Assembly: GCA_004298915.1 (NCBI GenBank)
Contig: SCTE01000212.1
Location: forward strand, 1 to 8,204
Source of the DNA: Chloroflexota bacterium
Lineage (GTDB): Bacteria; Chloroflexota; Limnocylindria; Limnocylindrales; CSP1-4
Reading direction: 5' to 3'
Length of the DNA stretch: 8,204 nucleotides
Shown here: positions 1 through 6,097 of the stretch, piece after piece
Layout of the letters: each line of letters starts with the position of its first letter
How positions within the stretch are numbered: the stretch's first letter is position 1
The notes under the pieces: generated by a model
What the model was told of the DNA's origin: nothing
The model's database searches: none
Seen by the model: the letters and a program-made list of their open reading frames with translations, nothing else
Program-made: the position numbers and the translations under genes

Positions 1-135
1 CTCGCGACCGACCTTCGGCCGCGCAATCTCGGGGAGCGAGTCACGGAGGTCACGCTCGACGCCCTCGAACCCGCCCTGGACGCGATCCGGTCGGGTGAGG
101 CCCGTGGCCGCTGGGTGGTCCGGATCCGCGACTGA
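1..135 (+). CDS. C-terminal fragment of an NAD(P)H-dependent medium-chain dehydrogenase/reductase, probably YhdH/AcuI-type quinone or acryloyl-CoA reductase
   Basis: The reading frame is open from the first base and stops at TGA 133-135, giving 44 residues. They begin LATDLRPRNLGERVTEV and end near the stop with GRWVVRI. A Leu-rich helix (LDALEPALDAIRSGEA) followed by a small-residue/Gly-Arg turn and a terminal VVRI strand is how zinc-independent quinone oxidoreductase-like proteins of the MDR superfamily finish, and the LATDL start resembles the YhdH/AcuI branch. Members reduce enones or acryloyl-CoA with NADPH in the cytoplasm. The nucleotide-binding and catalytic parts lie outside the window, so the exact subfamily is inferred from the tail alone. 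The gene runs the same way as the next one, separated by 71 bases. A plain zinc-dependent alcohol dehydrogenase is the main alternative. Confidence 0.6.
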   Translation, partial: LATDLRPRNLGERVTEVTLDALEPALDAIRSGEARGRWVVRIRD

Positions 136-194
136 TCGCCCCCGAATCGCTCAACATGGATGGCGAGACCGTGCAGGCTTGCCCGGCCCCGGGG

Positions 195-200
195 TACCCT
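195..200 (+). promoter_or_regulatory. candidate -10 element for leaderless transcription of the hydrolase
   Basis: TACCCT fits TANNNT and lies six bases before ATG 207. A transcript starting about seven bases downstream would begin at the start codon itself. No Shine-Dalgarno sequence at useful spacing is seen before ATG 207, and no -35 hexamer is recognisable, so this is a weak call based on position and pattern. Confidence 0.3.
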
Positions 201-206
201 CCGGCC

Positions 207-1076
207 ATGACCTCGATCGTTGACAGCGCCTCGAGTCGTGACGGGACGCGCCTGCTGACCCGCCACTGGGTCGCCGGCGCAACCGGGAGCGACGGTCCGC
301 TCACTCGACATTGGCCCGCCGAGGCTCCGCGGGCCGGCGTCCTGATCGTCCATGGCGTGGGCGAGCACTCGGGACGCTACGAGGAGGTCGGCGAGCAGTT
401 CGCCGCGGCCGGCCTCGAGACGTTCGGGTGGGACCTGCGCGGCATGGGCGCTTCGCGCGGGGAGCGAGCCTGGACTGACCGGTTCGACCGGTTCCATGAC
501 GACGTCGAGGATCGACTCGCCGCGACCCGCGCGGCTCTGCCGGGCCGACCCGTGATCCTGTACGGGCATTCGCTCGGTGGACTGATCTCGCTCGGCTATG
601 CCCTGTCCGATCGGCCGAAGCCCGACCTCCTGGTCCTCTCGGCACCCGGCATCGACGACGATCTCGCCGCCTGGAAGCACAAGCTGGCCCCGATCCTCGC
701 CCGGATCCTGCCGAAGGTCCGGATCGCGAACGGGATCGCGCCGTCGATGCTGTCCAGGGACGAGGGGCGCCAGGAGGCCGCTCGGACGGATCCGCTCATG
801 CTCAACTCGTCCACCACGCGCCTCGGGGCCCTGTCGTTTGCCGAGCAGGCCCGCGTCCGCTCGGCCGCAGCGACCCTGGCGGTGCCGACGCTCGTCATCC
901 ACGGGCTCGACGACCCGATCGTCCCGGCTCGGGCCACGGAACCGCTCGCCGAGATCAGCGGCGTAACGCGTCGAACCTACGCTGGCGTGCGCCACGAGCT
1001 GCACAATGAGCCCGAGGGCCCGGCGATCATCGCCGACGTCATCGCCTGGATCGACAGCCAGTTGGCAGGGCGCTGA
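207..1076 (+). CDS. alpha/beta hydrolase, monoacylglycerol lipase / serine aminopeptidase S33 (Hydrolase_4) type
   Basis: This 289-residue serine hydrolase probably cleaves a carboxylic ester such as a monoacylglycerol or lysophospholipid. From ATG 207, the oxyanion-hole motif HGVGEHSGRY begins at residue 49 and the nucleophile elbow GHSLGG puts Ser at 122. HGLDDPIVP supplies the acid at Asp 236, and RHELHNEP supplies the base at His 263, in a context (HE-x-x-NE) typical of monoacylglycerol lipases. There is no signal peptide or membrane segment, so it should be cytosolic. An in-frame ATG at 156 would add 17 residues (first six MDGETV), but it has no ribosome binding site and the extension does not look like family sequence, so 207 is preferred. 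Oddly, TRHW occurs twice near the N-terminus (residues 18-21 and 33-36), as if a 15-residue stretch had been duplicated or inserted before the first core strand. The substrate cannot be read from sequence. Confidence 0.88.
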   Translation: MTSIVDSASSRDGTRLLTRHWVAGATGSDGPLTRHWPAEAPRAGVLIVHGVGEHSGRYEEVGEQFAAAGLETFGWDLRGMGASRGERAWTDRFDRFHDDVEDRLAATRAALPGRPVILYGHSLGGLISLGYALSDRPKPDLLVLSAPGIDDDLAAWKHKLAPILARILPKVRIANGIAPSMLSRDEGRQEAARTDPLMLNSSTTRLGALSFAEQARVRSAAATLAVPTLVIHGLDDPIVPARATEPLAEISGVTRRTYAGVRHELHNEPEGPAIIADVIAWIDSQLAGR

Positions 1077-1081
1077 TCGGG

Positions 1082-1129
1082 CTCCGACCCGGGCCCGCTC
1101 CGACCCAGGCCCACCCCGACCCGGGCCCG
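1082..1129 (+). repeat. three tandem copies of a 16-bp G+C-rich repeat
   Basis: The units are CTCCGACCCGGGCCCG (1082-1097), CTCCGACCCAGGCCCA (1098-1113) and CCCCGACCCGGGCCCG (1114-1129). They fill the gap between the hydrolase stop and the thiamine operon promoter region. Each complete unit contains the palindrome CCCGGG or GGGCCC, so the transcript could fold and slow readthrough from upstream, but there is no U-tract and no proof of terminator function. Confidence 0.75.
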
Positions 1130-1145
1130 GTCGGCCGCCGGGGTG

Positions 1146-1151
1146 TAGACT
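1146..1151 (+). promoter_or_regulatory. candidate -10 element of the thiamine-transporter operon
   Basis: TAGACT fits TANNNT and sits 20 bases before the first paired base of the TPP riboswitch. The RNA would then start near 1158 with the aptamer almost at its 5' end, the usual arrangement for riboswitches. No convincing -35 hexamer is visible in the G+C-rich sequence upstream. Confidence 0.4.
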
Positions 1152-1170
1152 CCCGGTCCAACTGAAGATT

Positions 1171-1260
1171 GCCTCCGGGGAGCGCCGCAGCGCTGAGAGT
1201 GTGGCCCAGGCCACAGACCCGCCGAACCTGATCCGGCTCGTACCGGCGAAGGAAGCAGGC
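1171..1260 (+). promoter_or_regulatory. TPP riboswitch (THI element)
   Basis: This RNA aptamer binds thiamine pyrophosphate and lowers expression of the downstream genes when TPP is plentiful. The conserved blocks appear in order: GGGGAGC (1177-1183), GCTGAGA (1192-1198), ACCC (1217-1220), GAACCTGATC (1224-1233) and TACCGGCG (1241-1248), then AAGGAAGC. GCCT at 1171-1174 pairs with AGGC at 1257-1260 to close P1. GTGGC and GCCAC around 1201-1213 form the variable P3 arm, and GCCG 1221-1224 pairs with CGGC 1244-1247 in the P4/P5 arm. It lies 65 bases before the ykoE start, on the same strand, and agrees with the transporter's predicted substrate. CTCC at 1173-1176, partly inside P1, is complementary to the GGAG of the ykoE ribosome binding site, a possible part of the switch. 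Confidence 0.96.
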
Positions 1261-1263
1261 CCG

Positions 1264-1315
1264 TTCGAACACTCGAAGATGCCGTCCCCCGTGGGGCGGC
1301 ATTCGTGTATTCGAA
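1264..1315 (+). promoter_or_regulatory. hairpin between the riboswitch and the ykoE ribosome binding site (likely expression platform)
   Basis: TTCGAA (1264-1269) pairs with TTCGAA (1310-1315), CGA (1274-1276) with TCG (1303-1305), ATGCCG (1279-1284) with CGGCAT (1297-1302), and CCCC (1286-1289) with GGGG (1293-1296) around a three-base loop. The base of the stem ends directly beside GGAG 1316-1319. No run of T follows, which argues against an intrinsic terminator and for control of ribosome access. Pairing is read by eye, with no folding energy computed. Confidence 0.6.
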
Positions 1316-1319
1316 GGAG
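1314..1319 (+). promoter_or_regulatory. Shine-Dalgarno sequence fixing the ykoE start
   Basis: AAGGAG lies six bases before ATG 1326. It favours that start over an in-frame GTG at 1305, which would place the ribosome binding site inside the coding sequence. It also sits at the foot of the expression-platform hairpin. Confidence 0.8.
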
Positions 1320-1325
1320 CTCGGC

Positions 1326-1934
1326 ATGACCTCGACCCCGACGACCCCGGCATCGACGGCAACATCGGGCGGCACGTCGTCCGCGGCCGAATCGCGCTGG
1401 CGAACCCGCGACATCCTCGTCGCCGCCGTGATCGGCGTTGCGTTCGGTGTCGTGTTCTGGGCGTGGGGCCTGGCGTGGGGCCTGTTCGCGCCGCTCAATG
1501 CCGCCCGCGACCTCCTCTACGCCGTCTGGCTCGTTCCGGCCGTTCTGGCGCCGCTCGTGATCCGCAAGCCCGGCGCCGCGCTCTTCGCCGAGCTCGTCGC
1601 GGCCGGGGTGTCGGCCCTCCTCGGGAGCGCCTGGGGTCCGGACACGTTGCTGTCCGGCTTCGTCCAGGGCGCCGCGGCCGAGCTGATCTTCGCGTTCACC
1701 CTGTACCGACTGTGGAGCTTCCCCGTCCTGTCCCTCGCCGCGGTCGCCAGCGCCGCTGCGGCCTGGCTCCACGACTGGGTGCTCTACTACCAGGATGTCG
1801 CCATCGACGTGCAGCTGATCCGCGGCCTCGCGATGGCCGTCTCGGCAGTTGTTATCGTGGCCGCAGGCTCGCTGGCACTCGCCCGTTCACTTCGTCGAGC
1901 CGGTGTACTGGAAGGGTTTCCGACTGACGGATAG
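1326..1934 (+). CDS. ykoE: YkoE-type S component of an ECF thiamine/HMP transporter
   Basis: This 202-residue membrane protein is the substrate-binding subunit of an energy-coupling-factor importer. YkoE proteins bind thiamine or its precursor hydroxymethylpyrimidine. After a Ser/Thr/Ala-rich, presumably cytoplasmic, start of about 24 residues come roughly six hydrophobic segments: 29-54, 63-79, 83-100, 108-127, 132-155 and 166-187. Family landmarks are RKPGAALFAE at 80-89 and QGAAAELIFA at 114-123, both well-kept signatures of YkoE. The length fits the family. It is the first gene after the TPP riboswitch, and the ATPase and transmembrane coupling genes follow directly, ykoD starting four bases after its TAG stop. 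The YkoF protein that accompanies YkoEDC in Bacillus subtilis is absent here. Whether thiamine or HMP is preferred cannot be decided from sequence. Confidence 0.9.
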   Translation: MTSTPTTPASTATSGGTSSAAESRWRTRDILVAAVIGVAFGVVFWAWGLAWGLFAPLNAARDLLYAVWLVPAVLAPLVIRKPGAALFAELVAAGVSALLGSAWGPDTLLSGFVQGAAAELIFAFTLYRLWSFPVLSLAAVASAAAAWLHDWVLYYQDVAIDVQLIRGLAMAVSAVVIVAAGSLALARSLRRAGVLEGFPTDG

Positions 1935-1938
1935 CGCC

Positions 1939-3630
1939 ATGCCGACGGGGGACGCGGCCGAGGCGATCGTCGCGGACGGCGTCGGCTTCACGTACGGCGA
2001 TGCCGATCGGCCGGCCATCCAGGGGCTCGACTTACGGCTTGCCGCCGGCCGTGTCCTGCTCATCGTGGGGCCGTCGGGATCCGGGAAGAGCACCATCGCG
2101 CGCGCAATCGCGGGTCTCGTGCCGCGCGACTTCCCGGGCAGGTGGGCCGGGACCCTGCGTGTCGCGGGCATCGACACGGCGACGGGGGACCGACTCCAGC
2201 TGGCATCGCAGGTCGGCATCGTGTTCCAGGATCCGGGAAGCCAGCTGGTCATGGATCGCGTCGCAGACGACGTCGCCTTCGGGCTCGAGAACCGGGCATG
2301 GCCGCTCGCCGCCATGCGCGACGCCGTGCCCGCCGCGCTCGCCGACACCGGTCTCGCGGGCTTCGAGCGTCGCCACGGGTCACGCCTGTCGGGCGGCGAG
2401 CAGCAGCGACTCGCCCTTGCCGGGGTGATGGCCGCCCGACCGTCGGTCCTCGTCCTCGATGAGCCGACGGCCAACCTCGATCCCGACGGCGCGCGAGCGA
2501 TGGTCGAGCGACTCGCCCGGATCAAGGCGAGCGGGGAGACGACGATCGTCCTCATCGAGCACCATGCCCACCGCGGCTGGCCGCTGGCCGACCTGGTCCT
2601 GGCGCTCGATGGCACCGGCTCGACGATCGATGTGGGAACTCCGGACGAGGTGCTCGCCCGGTCGGGAGATCGACTGGCGGACGCCGGGATCTGGCTCCCC
2701 GCCGCGGGCCTCGGCAAGACGGCACGCCGACGATCTCGACGACGCCGCAGCGTCCAGGGACCCCCGGATGGCCCCGTCCATCTGGGCATCGAGCCGTCGT
2801 GGATGGCCGTGGATCGCCACGATCCGGGCCTCGTCGAGGTTCGCGACCTGCGGTTCGCCTACGAGCGCGACCGACCGGTCGTGCGGGACGTGCACCTGCA
2901 GCTGGGAATCGGCGAGCGCGTGGCCCTCGTCGGGCCCAACGGAAGCGGCAAGTCCACCCTGCTTCGGCTCCTGGCCGGGTTGCTCCGGCCGTCGGGCGGG
3001 ATCGTGCGGGTCGCTGGCCGCGACCCGAGCCGGATGTCGGGACGGCGCCTTGCCGACCTCGTCGGGTTCGTCTTCCAGGATCCCGAGCTCGGGTTCATCG
3101 AGAACACCGTCGCGGCGGAGGTAGCCCTTGGTGCGCGGGGTCGCCCCGCGGATGACCTGATGGCCCGGCTCAGGCTGCCGCTCGAGGTGTACGCGTCCCG
3201 AAACCCGTACCGCCTGTCGGGCGGGGAGCAGCGCAGGCTCTCGGCGGCGCCCGCACTGCTCCGCAGGCCGGCCCTGCTCCTCCTTGACGAACCGACGTTC
3301 GGGCAGGATCGGCTCGGCTGGGAGGCGATCGCCGACATCGTCAACGAACTGGTCGAGGCAGGGACGACGGTCGTCGCCGCCACGCACGACGTCGCCTTCG
3401 CCGCGCGCATCGCCACGCGCCGTATCGAGATGGACGACGGCTGGATCGTCGCGGATGAGCCGGTGGTCCGGGCCGTACCGGAACCCGTTCCCGGACCCAG
3501 CGCGGCTGGACCCACCGCCCCCGACCCAGGATCCTCACCTCCTACAGGGGTCTCAGGGCCCCCGGGCCGCAAGACACCCCCAGGGCCTCCGGGCGCCGTC
3601 CCCGCCCACCGGCACGGCTCGCCATGCTGA
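1939..3630 (+). CDS. ykoD: YkoD-type double ATPase (EcfA1-EcfA2 fusion) of the thiamine/HMP ECF transporter
   Basis: These 563 residues hold two ABC ATPase domains in one chain, powering the importer from the cytoplasmic face. Domain 1 has Walker A GPSGSGKST (44-52), Q-loop Gln 97, signature LSGGEQQR (150-157), Walker B VLVLDEPT with Asp 174 and Glu 175, and H-loop His 208. Domain 2 has GPNGSGKST (332-340), Gln 380, LSGGEQRR (426-433), LLLLDEPT with Asp 450 and Glu 451, then FGQDR, and His 483 in ATHD. All catalytic positions are present in both, so both sites should work. An Arg-rich linker (about 261-271) joins them. Past about residue 510 the chain is a Pro/Gly-rich tail of some 50 residues with no domain look. 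ATG 1939 is chosen because it follows the ykoE stop by four bases; an upstream in-frame ATG at 1849 would overlap ykoE by 86 bases. Translation is probably coupled, as no strong ribosome binding site is seen. Confidence 0.93.
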   Translation: MPTGDAAEAIVADGVGFTYGDADRPAIQGLDLRLAAGRVLLIVGPSGSGKSTIARAIAGLVPRDFPGRWAGTLRVAGIDTATGDRLQLASQVGIVFQDPGSQLVMDRVADDVAFGLENRAWPLAAMRDAVPAALADTGLAGFERRHGSRLSGGEQQRLALAGVMAARPSVLVLDEPTANLDPDGARAMVERLARIKASGETTIVLIEHHAHRGWPLADLVLALDGTGSTIDVGTPDEVLARSGDRLADAGIWLPAAGLGKTARRRSRRRRSVQGPPDGPVHLGIEPSWMAVDRHDPGLVEVRDLRFAYERDRPVVRDVHLQLGIGERVALVGPNGSGKSTLLRLLAGLLRPSGGIVRVAGRDPSRMSGRRLADLVGFVFQDPELGFIENTVAAEVALGARGRPADDLMARLRLPLEVYASRNPYRLSGGEQRRLSAAPALLRRPALLLLDEPTFGQDRLGWEAIADIVNELVEAGTTVVAATHDVAFAARIATRRIEMDDGWIVADEPVVRAVPEPVPGPSAAGPTAPDPGSSPPTGVSGPPGRKTPPGPPGAVPAHRHGSPC

Positions 3631-4379
3631 GCCCGATCGACCTCACCGTTCGCCAGGAGTCGAGCCTTCTCGGCCGGACGAACCCGGTCGTCAAGCTGGC
3701 GGTGGCCCTGGTCTGGCTCGTCGGCCTTGCCCTGATCCGTGATCCAGTCCGGCCGCTGGTCCTCGCCCTCGCGGCGATCGTGGCGGGCCTCGTCCTCGGC
3801 CGGATCCCGAGGGCGAAGCTCATCGCCGGGCTCGCCCCGCTGGTAGCCGCCGCCGGTTCGATTGCCCTGGCCAATCTCGTCTTCGCGGCCGCGAACACGG
3901 ATCCCTTCGCTCACGAGATCGCGCGCGTGGGACCGCTCCGGCTCACCGCCGAGGCCATCGTTGGTGCATCGGCGATCGGCGCGCGGGTCGTGGCCATCGT
4001 TGCGACCGGCGTGGTCTTCGCCCAGACGACCGATCCAACCCGCCTCGTCGACGCCCTGGTCCAGCACGCGCGGGTGCCGGAGCGCTTCGCCTACGGGGCG
4101 CTGGCGGCCTACCGGGCCGTGCCCCAGCTCGGGCAGGATCTCGGCACGCTCCGGCAGGCCCGGCGGATCCGGGGGGTTGCCGGCACCTGGCATCCGAAGT
4201 TGCTGGTGGGTCTCCTGGTCCGCGCGATCCGCCATGCCGACCAGCTGGCGCTGGCGATGGACGCGAGGGCCTTCGGGGTCGGGCCGCGGACGACCTATCG
4301 GCCCGTCGGGCGGCATTGGCGCGATGTCATCGTCGCGTTCGGCGGCGCCGCGATCATCGTCGCGCTCGTGGTCGGCTGA
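3624..4379 (+). CDS. ykoC: YkoC-type T component (EcfT, CbiQ family) of the thiamine/HMP ECF transporter
   Basis: This 251-residue transmembrane subunit couples the ATPase to the S component. Hydrophobic segments lie near 22-38, 44-59, 66-89, 111-133 and 235-251. Between the fourth and last are the two coupling helices with the Ala-Arg-Gly-type motifs of EcfT proteins: QARRIRG (178-184) and AMDARAFG (211-218). In the family these contact the two ATPase domains. The start codon overlaps the end of ykoD by seven bases, with no clear Shine-Dalgarno sequence, which fits translational coupling and equal subunit supply. It is the last gene of the riboswitch-controlled operon; the next gene has a 123-base gap and its own ribosome binding site. 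CbiQ relatives also serve cobalt, nickel or biotin transporters, but the ykoE and ykoD neighbours and the THI element point to thiamine/HMP. Confidence 0.9.
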   Translation: MLSPIDLTVRQESSLLGRTNPVVKLAVALVWLVGLALIRDPVRPLVLALAAIVAGLVLGRIPRAKLIAGLAPLVAAAGSIALANLVFAAANTDPFAHEIARVGPLRLTAEAIVGASAIGARVVAIVATGVVFAQTTDPTRLVDALVQHARVPERFAYGALAAYRAVPQLGQDLGTLRQARRIRGVAGTWHPKLLVGLLVRAIRHADQLALAMDARAFGVGPRTTYRPVGRHWRDVIVAFGGAAIIVALVVG

Positions 4380-4388
4380 CGGCTCGAT

Positions 4389-4418
4389 CCACGGGCTGGA
4401 ACGGACTACCGCTCGTGG
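4389..4418 (+). terminator. hairpin after ykoC, weak candidate terminator
   Basis: CCACGGGC (4389-4396) can pair with GCTCGTGG (4411-4418) through eight pairs, one of them G-U, around a 14-base loop. It begins ten bases after the ykoC stop, where the operon should end. No T-run follows, so intrinsic termination is doubtful and a Rho-dependent or purely structural role is equally possible. Confidence 0.25.
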
Positions 4419-4488
4419 CGCACAATGACCGGACAGCCACCTGAGCCACATCCGCGCCCGAGCCGGGTCGCGTGCAGCATCAGCCCCT

Positions 4489-4494
4489 GGAGGT
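4489..4494 (+). promoter_or_regulatory. strong Shine-Dalgarno sequence fixing the aldehyde dehydrogenase start
   Basis: GGAGGT lies eight bases before ATG 4503. It rules against the in-frame ATG at 4425, whose 26 extra residues are Pro/Arg-rich and unlike aldehyde dehydrogenases. It is the best ribosome binding site in the window. Confidence 0.85.
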
Positions 4495-4502
4495 ACCCCG
4501 CG

Positions 4503-5948
4503 ATGACCGACGTCATGGACAAGGTCGAGACCAAGCAGCAGTACATCAACGGCGAGTGGGTCGCCAGCGCGAGCGGCAAGACCCTCGCGGTCGAGAACCC
4601 CGCCAACGGCAAGGTCATTGCGCACGTGCCGGCCTCGGACAGCGAGGACGTGGACCGGGCCGCCGAGTCCGCCGCGACCGCCTTCGCGACGTGGCAGCAC
4701 ACGACGCCCCAGGATCGCAGCGGGATGATGCTGAAGCTGGCCGACGCGATCGAGGCCCGGGCCGACGAGATCGGACGCCTCGAGAGCCTCAACACCGGCA
4801 AGCCGGTGGGCGTCGCCATCGACGAGGTCCCGGTTGTCGTCGACAACCTCCGCTTCTTCGCCGGCGCGGGCCGCGTCCTCGAGGGCAAGGCGGCCAACGA
4901 ATACATCGCCGGACGAACGAGCCTGATCCGCCGAGGGCCGGTCGGGGTCGTTGCCTCGATCGCGCCCTGGAACTACCCGATCATGATGGCCGGCTGGAAG
5001 ATCGGACCGGCGCTCATGGCCGGGAATACCGTCGTCCTCAAGCCGTCGGCCCGGACTCCGCTGACGGCCCTCGTCCTCGGCGAGATCGCCGGGGAGATCT
5101 TCCCGCCAGGCGTCCTCAACGTGATCACCGGCACCGGCGCCGCCATCGGCGATGCGCTGGTCGGGCACGAGAAGGTCGGGATGATCTCGGTCACCGGCGA
5201 CACCGAGACCGGCAAGCACATCGCCCGGACCGCGGCGAATCGCGTCAAGCGACTGCACCTCGAGCTCGGCGGCAAGGCCCCGGTCGTCGTCTTCGACGAT
5301 GCCGACATGGAGGCGGTCATCGACAACCTCAAGACGTTCTCGTACTGGAATTCGGGCCAGGACTGCACGGCTCCCTGCCGGGTGATCACGGGGCCCAAGA
5401 TCCACGATCGGTTCGTCGCCGACCTCGCGGCCGCCGTGAAGACGATCAAGTGGGGCGACCCGGCCGAGGGCGACGACATCGAGATGGGCTCGCTCATCGC
5501 GAAGGCCCAGGCCGACAAGGTCGAAGGCATGGTTGACCGGGCCAGGTCAGGGGCGGAGATCGTCACCGGCGGCCACCGCCCGAACCGGCCCGGCGCCTAC
5601 TTCGAGCCGACGGTCATCGCCGGCCCCGGCCAGAACAGCGAGATCGTCCAGGACGAGGTCTTCGGGCCGGTCGTCACGGTCCAGCGCTTCTCGGACGAGG
5701 ATCAGGCGATCGCCTGGGCCAACGACGTCCGGTTCGGGCTCGCGGCGTCCGTCTGGACCGCCGACATCGGCCGGGCGATGCGTGTCGCCAAGGCCCTCCA
5801 GTTCGGCACCGTCTGGGTCAACGACCACTTCACGCTCGTGTCCGAGATGCCCCACGGCGGCTTCAAGGAATCGGGCTACGGCAAGGACCAGTCGATGTAC
5901 GCGATCGAGGACTACACGGTCGTCAAGCACGTGATGCTGAAGATCTGA
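4503..5948 (+). CDS. patD: NAD(P)-dependent aldehyde dehydrogenase, gamma-aminobutyraldehyde dehydrogenase-like
   Basis: This 481-residue soluble enzyme oxidises an aldehyde to the acid. Its strongest likeness is to PatD (YdcW), which converts 4-aminobutanal to GABA in putrescine breakdown. The family members share long stretches such as GGKAPVVVFDDAD, LVSEMPHGG and EDYTVVKHVM. Catalytic residues are all present: Asn 157 in PWNYP, Glu 254 in LELGGKAP and the nucleophile Cys 288 in SGQDCT. EVFGPV (385-390) is also typical. Two cofactor-site positions differ from the textbook form: KPSA (180-183) instead of KPSE, and TGD (231-233) where many family members have TGS. The Glu-to-Ala change removes a residue that usually favours NAD over NADP. 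No putrescine transaminase or transporter gene is beside it, so betaine aldehyde or another amino-aldehyde remains possible. It is probably transcribed separately from the thiamine operon. Confidence 0.88.
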   Translation: MTDVMDKVETKQQYINGEWVASASGKTLAVENPANGKVIAHVPASDSEDVDRAAESAATAFATWQHTTPQDRSGMMLKLADAIEARADEIGRLESLNTGKPVGVAIDEVPVVVDNLRFFAGAGRVLEGKAANEYIAGRTSLIRRGPVGVVASIAPWNYPIMMAGWKIGPALMAGNTVVLKPSARTPLTALVLGEIAGEIFPPGVLNVITGTGAAIGDALVGHEKVGMISVTGDTETGKHIARTAANRVKRLHLELGGKAPVVVFDDADMEAVIDNLKTFSYWNSGQDCTAPCRVITGPKIHDRFVADLAAAVKTIKWGDPAEGDDIEMGSLIAKAQADKVEGMVDRARSGAEIVTGGHRPNRPGAYFEPTVIAGPGQNSEIVQDEVFGPVVTVQRFSDEDQAIAWANDVRFGLAASVWTADIGRAMRVAKALQFGTVWVNDHFTLVSEMPHGGFKESGYGKDQSMYAIEDYTVVKHVMLKI

Positions 5949-5970
5949 TCGCGGGCCCGGGGCCGGGGCG

Positions 5971-6082
5971 GGCACGTACCCTGCGCGCCGGCACGTCGCC
6001 CGCGCTCCGGCACGTAGCCCGCGCTCCGGCACGTAGCCCGCGCTCCGGCACGTAGCCCGAGTGCCGGCAGTAGCCCGCGCCC
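5971..6082 (+). repeat. 19-bp tandem repeat, about six copies
   Basis: Unit GGCACGTAGCCCGCGCTCC is exact at 6009-6027 and 6028-6046. It differs by one base at 5990-6008, a few bases at 5971-5989 and 6047-6065, and is shortened with a one-base deletion at 6066-6082. Edge copies are the most divergent, as expected for a minisatellite grown by slippage or unequal exchange. Each complete unit contains the near-dyad GGC, ACGT, A, GCC. There are no spacers between units, so it is not a CRISPR array. Confidence 0.92.
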
Positions 6083-6097
6083 AACCCCCAGAAAATT

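Noticed and set aside
156..206. Upstream ATG for the hydrolase
   Set aside because: It has no ribosome binding site and adds 17 residues unlike the family. ATG 207 has a candidate leaderless promoter and a family-like start.
1264..1315. Rho-independent terminator after the riboswitch
   Set aside because: A strong stem is present but no T-run follows and the stem abuts the Shine-Dalgarno, so ribosome-access control fits better.
4425..4502. Upstream ATG for the aldehyde dehydrogenase
   Set aside because: GGAGGT at 4489-4494 is correctly placed for ATG 4503, and the 26 extra residues are Pro/Arg-rich spacer sequence.
2859..5405. Very long open frame of 848 codons on the minus strand, antisense to ykoD, ykoC and the aldehyde dehydrogenase
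   Set aside because: It is a by-product of high G+C third positions in the real genes. The translation is rich in Arg, Gly and Asp with no domain motif, while the plus strand has full ABC, EcfT and aldehyde dehydrogenase signatures.
4389..5948. Aldehyde dehydrogenase as part of the thiamine operon
   Set aside because: The gene has a 123-base gap, a hairpin before it and its own strong ribosome binding site, and no known role in thiamine uptake. Readthrough cannot be excluded.
5971..6082. CRISPR-like array
   Set aside because: Units abut with no unique spacers, the unit is only 19 bases, and no cas gene is present.
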